Positions 6,099 through 6,254 of a DNA stretch of 6,254 bases are shown here, piece by piece (the first letter of the stretch is position 1; every line of letters begins with the position of its first letter). This stretch comes from Clostridiales bacterium (GTDB taxonomy: Bacteria > Bacillota > Clostridia > Lachnospirales > Lachnospiraceae). The stretch covers positions 1-6,254 of the forward strand of contig JAHZAR010000124.1 in NCBI GenBank assembly GCA_019423835.1. Direction: 5' to 3'. The notes beneath the pieces are model-generated. The model saw only the letters and a list, made by a program, of their open reading frames with translations. It searched no databases and was not told the origin of the DNA. The position numbers and the translations under genes were made by a program.

Positions 6099-6254
6099 TC
6101 AGCTCATCCACGGCAGATATGCGGCCAAAACTGCCAGGACCATAGCCGGAAGCATATTGGCTACACGGATCCGTTTGTCCCAGACCAGATTAATCCCTAT
6201 GCAGAAAATCAAAACAGAACCAATCAATGACAAATAAAAAATGGCCGTCTCTGT
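6099..6254 (-). CDS. DUF554 family membrane protein, C-terminal fragment (5' end outside window)
   Basis: A minus-strand frame is open from the right edge to TGA at 6099-6101, giving the last 51 residues. It reads as a hydrophobic helix (IFYLSLIGSVLIFCIGINLV), a short basic turn (WDKRIRVANMLPAM) and a final helix ending in LAAYLPWMS. The G-x-N-L ... K-x-I-R-V-x-N-x-LPA pattern is typical of the C-terminus of DUF554 proteins (YdfK/YqgA-like), multi-pass membrane proteins of unknown function. It converges on the potassium channel gene, with 46 nt between the stops; no clear terminator hairpin is visible in that gap. The fragment is short, so the family call is good but not certain. Confidence 0.75.
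   Translation of the reverse strand, partial: TETAIFYLSLIGSVLIFCIGINLVWDKRIRVANMLPAMVLAVLAAYLPWMS

Noticed and set aside
5824..6111. Minus-strand open frame spanning the end of the channel gene and the gap
   Set aside because: Mostly antisense to the TrkA_C-like coding region; the DUF554 frame is in a different phase and has family motifs.
6033..6230. Small plus-strand open frame after the channel gene
   Set aside because: It starts inside the channel gene and runs antisense to the DUF554 fragment; polar, composition-biased product with no supporting ribosome binding site.

Overview
The window looks like chromosomal DNA of a low- to mid-GC Firmicute, most likely a gut Clostridia/Lachnospiraceae-type organism. 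The grounds are strong AGGAGG-type ribosome binding sites, short intergenic gaps, balanced base composition, and gene families common there (YajO-like aldo/keto reductase, DUF4405, COG0523 GTPases, DUF554). No rRNA, tRNA, CRISPR array, transposase or phage gene was seen. Genus assignment is inference.

Left block (1-2251, + strand): a three-gene operon made of the 3' part of an aldo/keto reductase, a two-domain carboxymuconolactone decarboxylase (CMD) family protein, and a six-helix DUF4405 membrane protein with paired histidines. The last two genes overlap by ATGA. The block ends at a 16-bp perfect hairpin (2302-2337) lying between convergent genes. The set suggests a small redox module, but no substrate can be read from it.

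Middle block (2353-4557, - strand): two consecutive COG0523/CobW-family (G3E) GTPase genes. The first transcribed is a canonical metallochaperone-type GTPase with Walker A, CxCC and CobW_C, plus a roughly 90-residue insert holding 36 His and 12 Cys, partly built from a 42-bp tandem repeat. The second is divergent: Walker A is kept, CxCC is lost, and its C-terminal third resembles the TIGR03943/DUF1980 (YcgQ) domain. An 11-bp hairpin lies between the two genes, just upstream of the second ribosome binding site. The pair is best read as a metal (probably zinc) allocation operon. The divergent domain fusion is the most unusual item in the window.

Right block (4859-6254): across a 301-bp divergent intergenic region lies a + strand voltage-sensor potassium channel gene. 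It has S1-S4, a TVGYGD filter and two tandem TrkA_C-like domains without a nucleotide-binding RCK_N domain. Converging on it from the right edge is the last 51 codons of a DUF554 membrane protein on the - strand.
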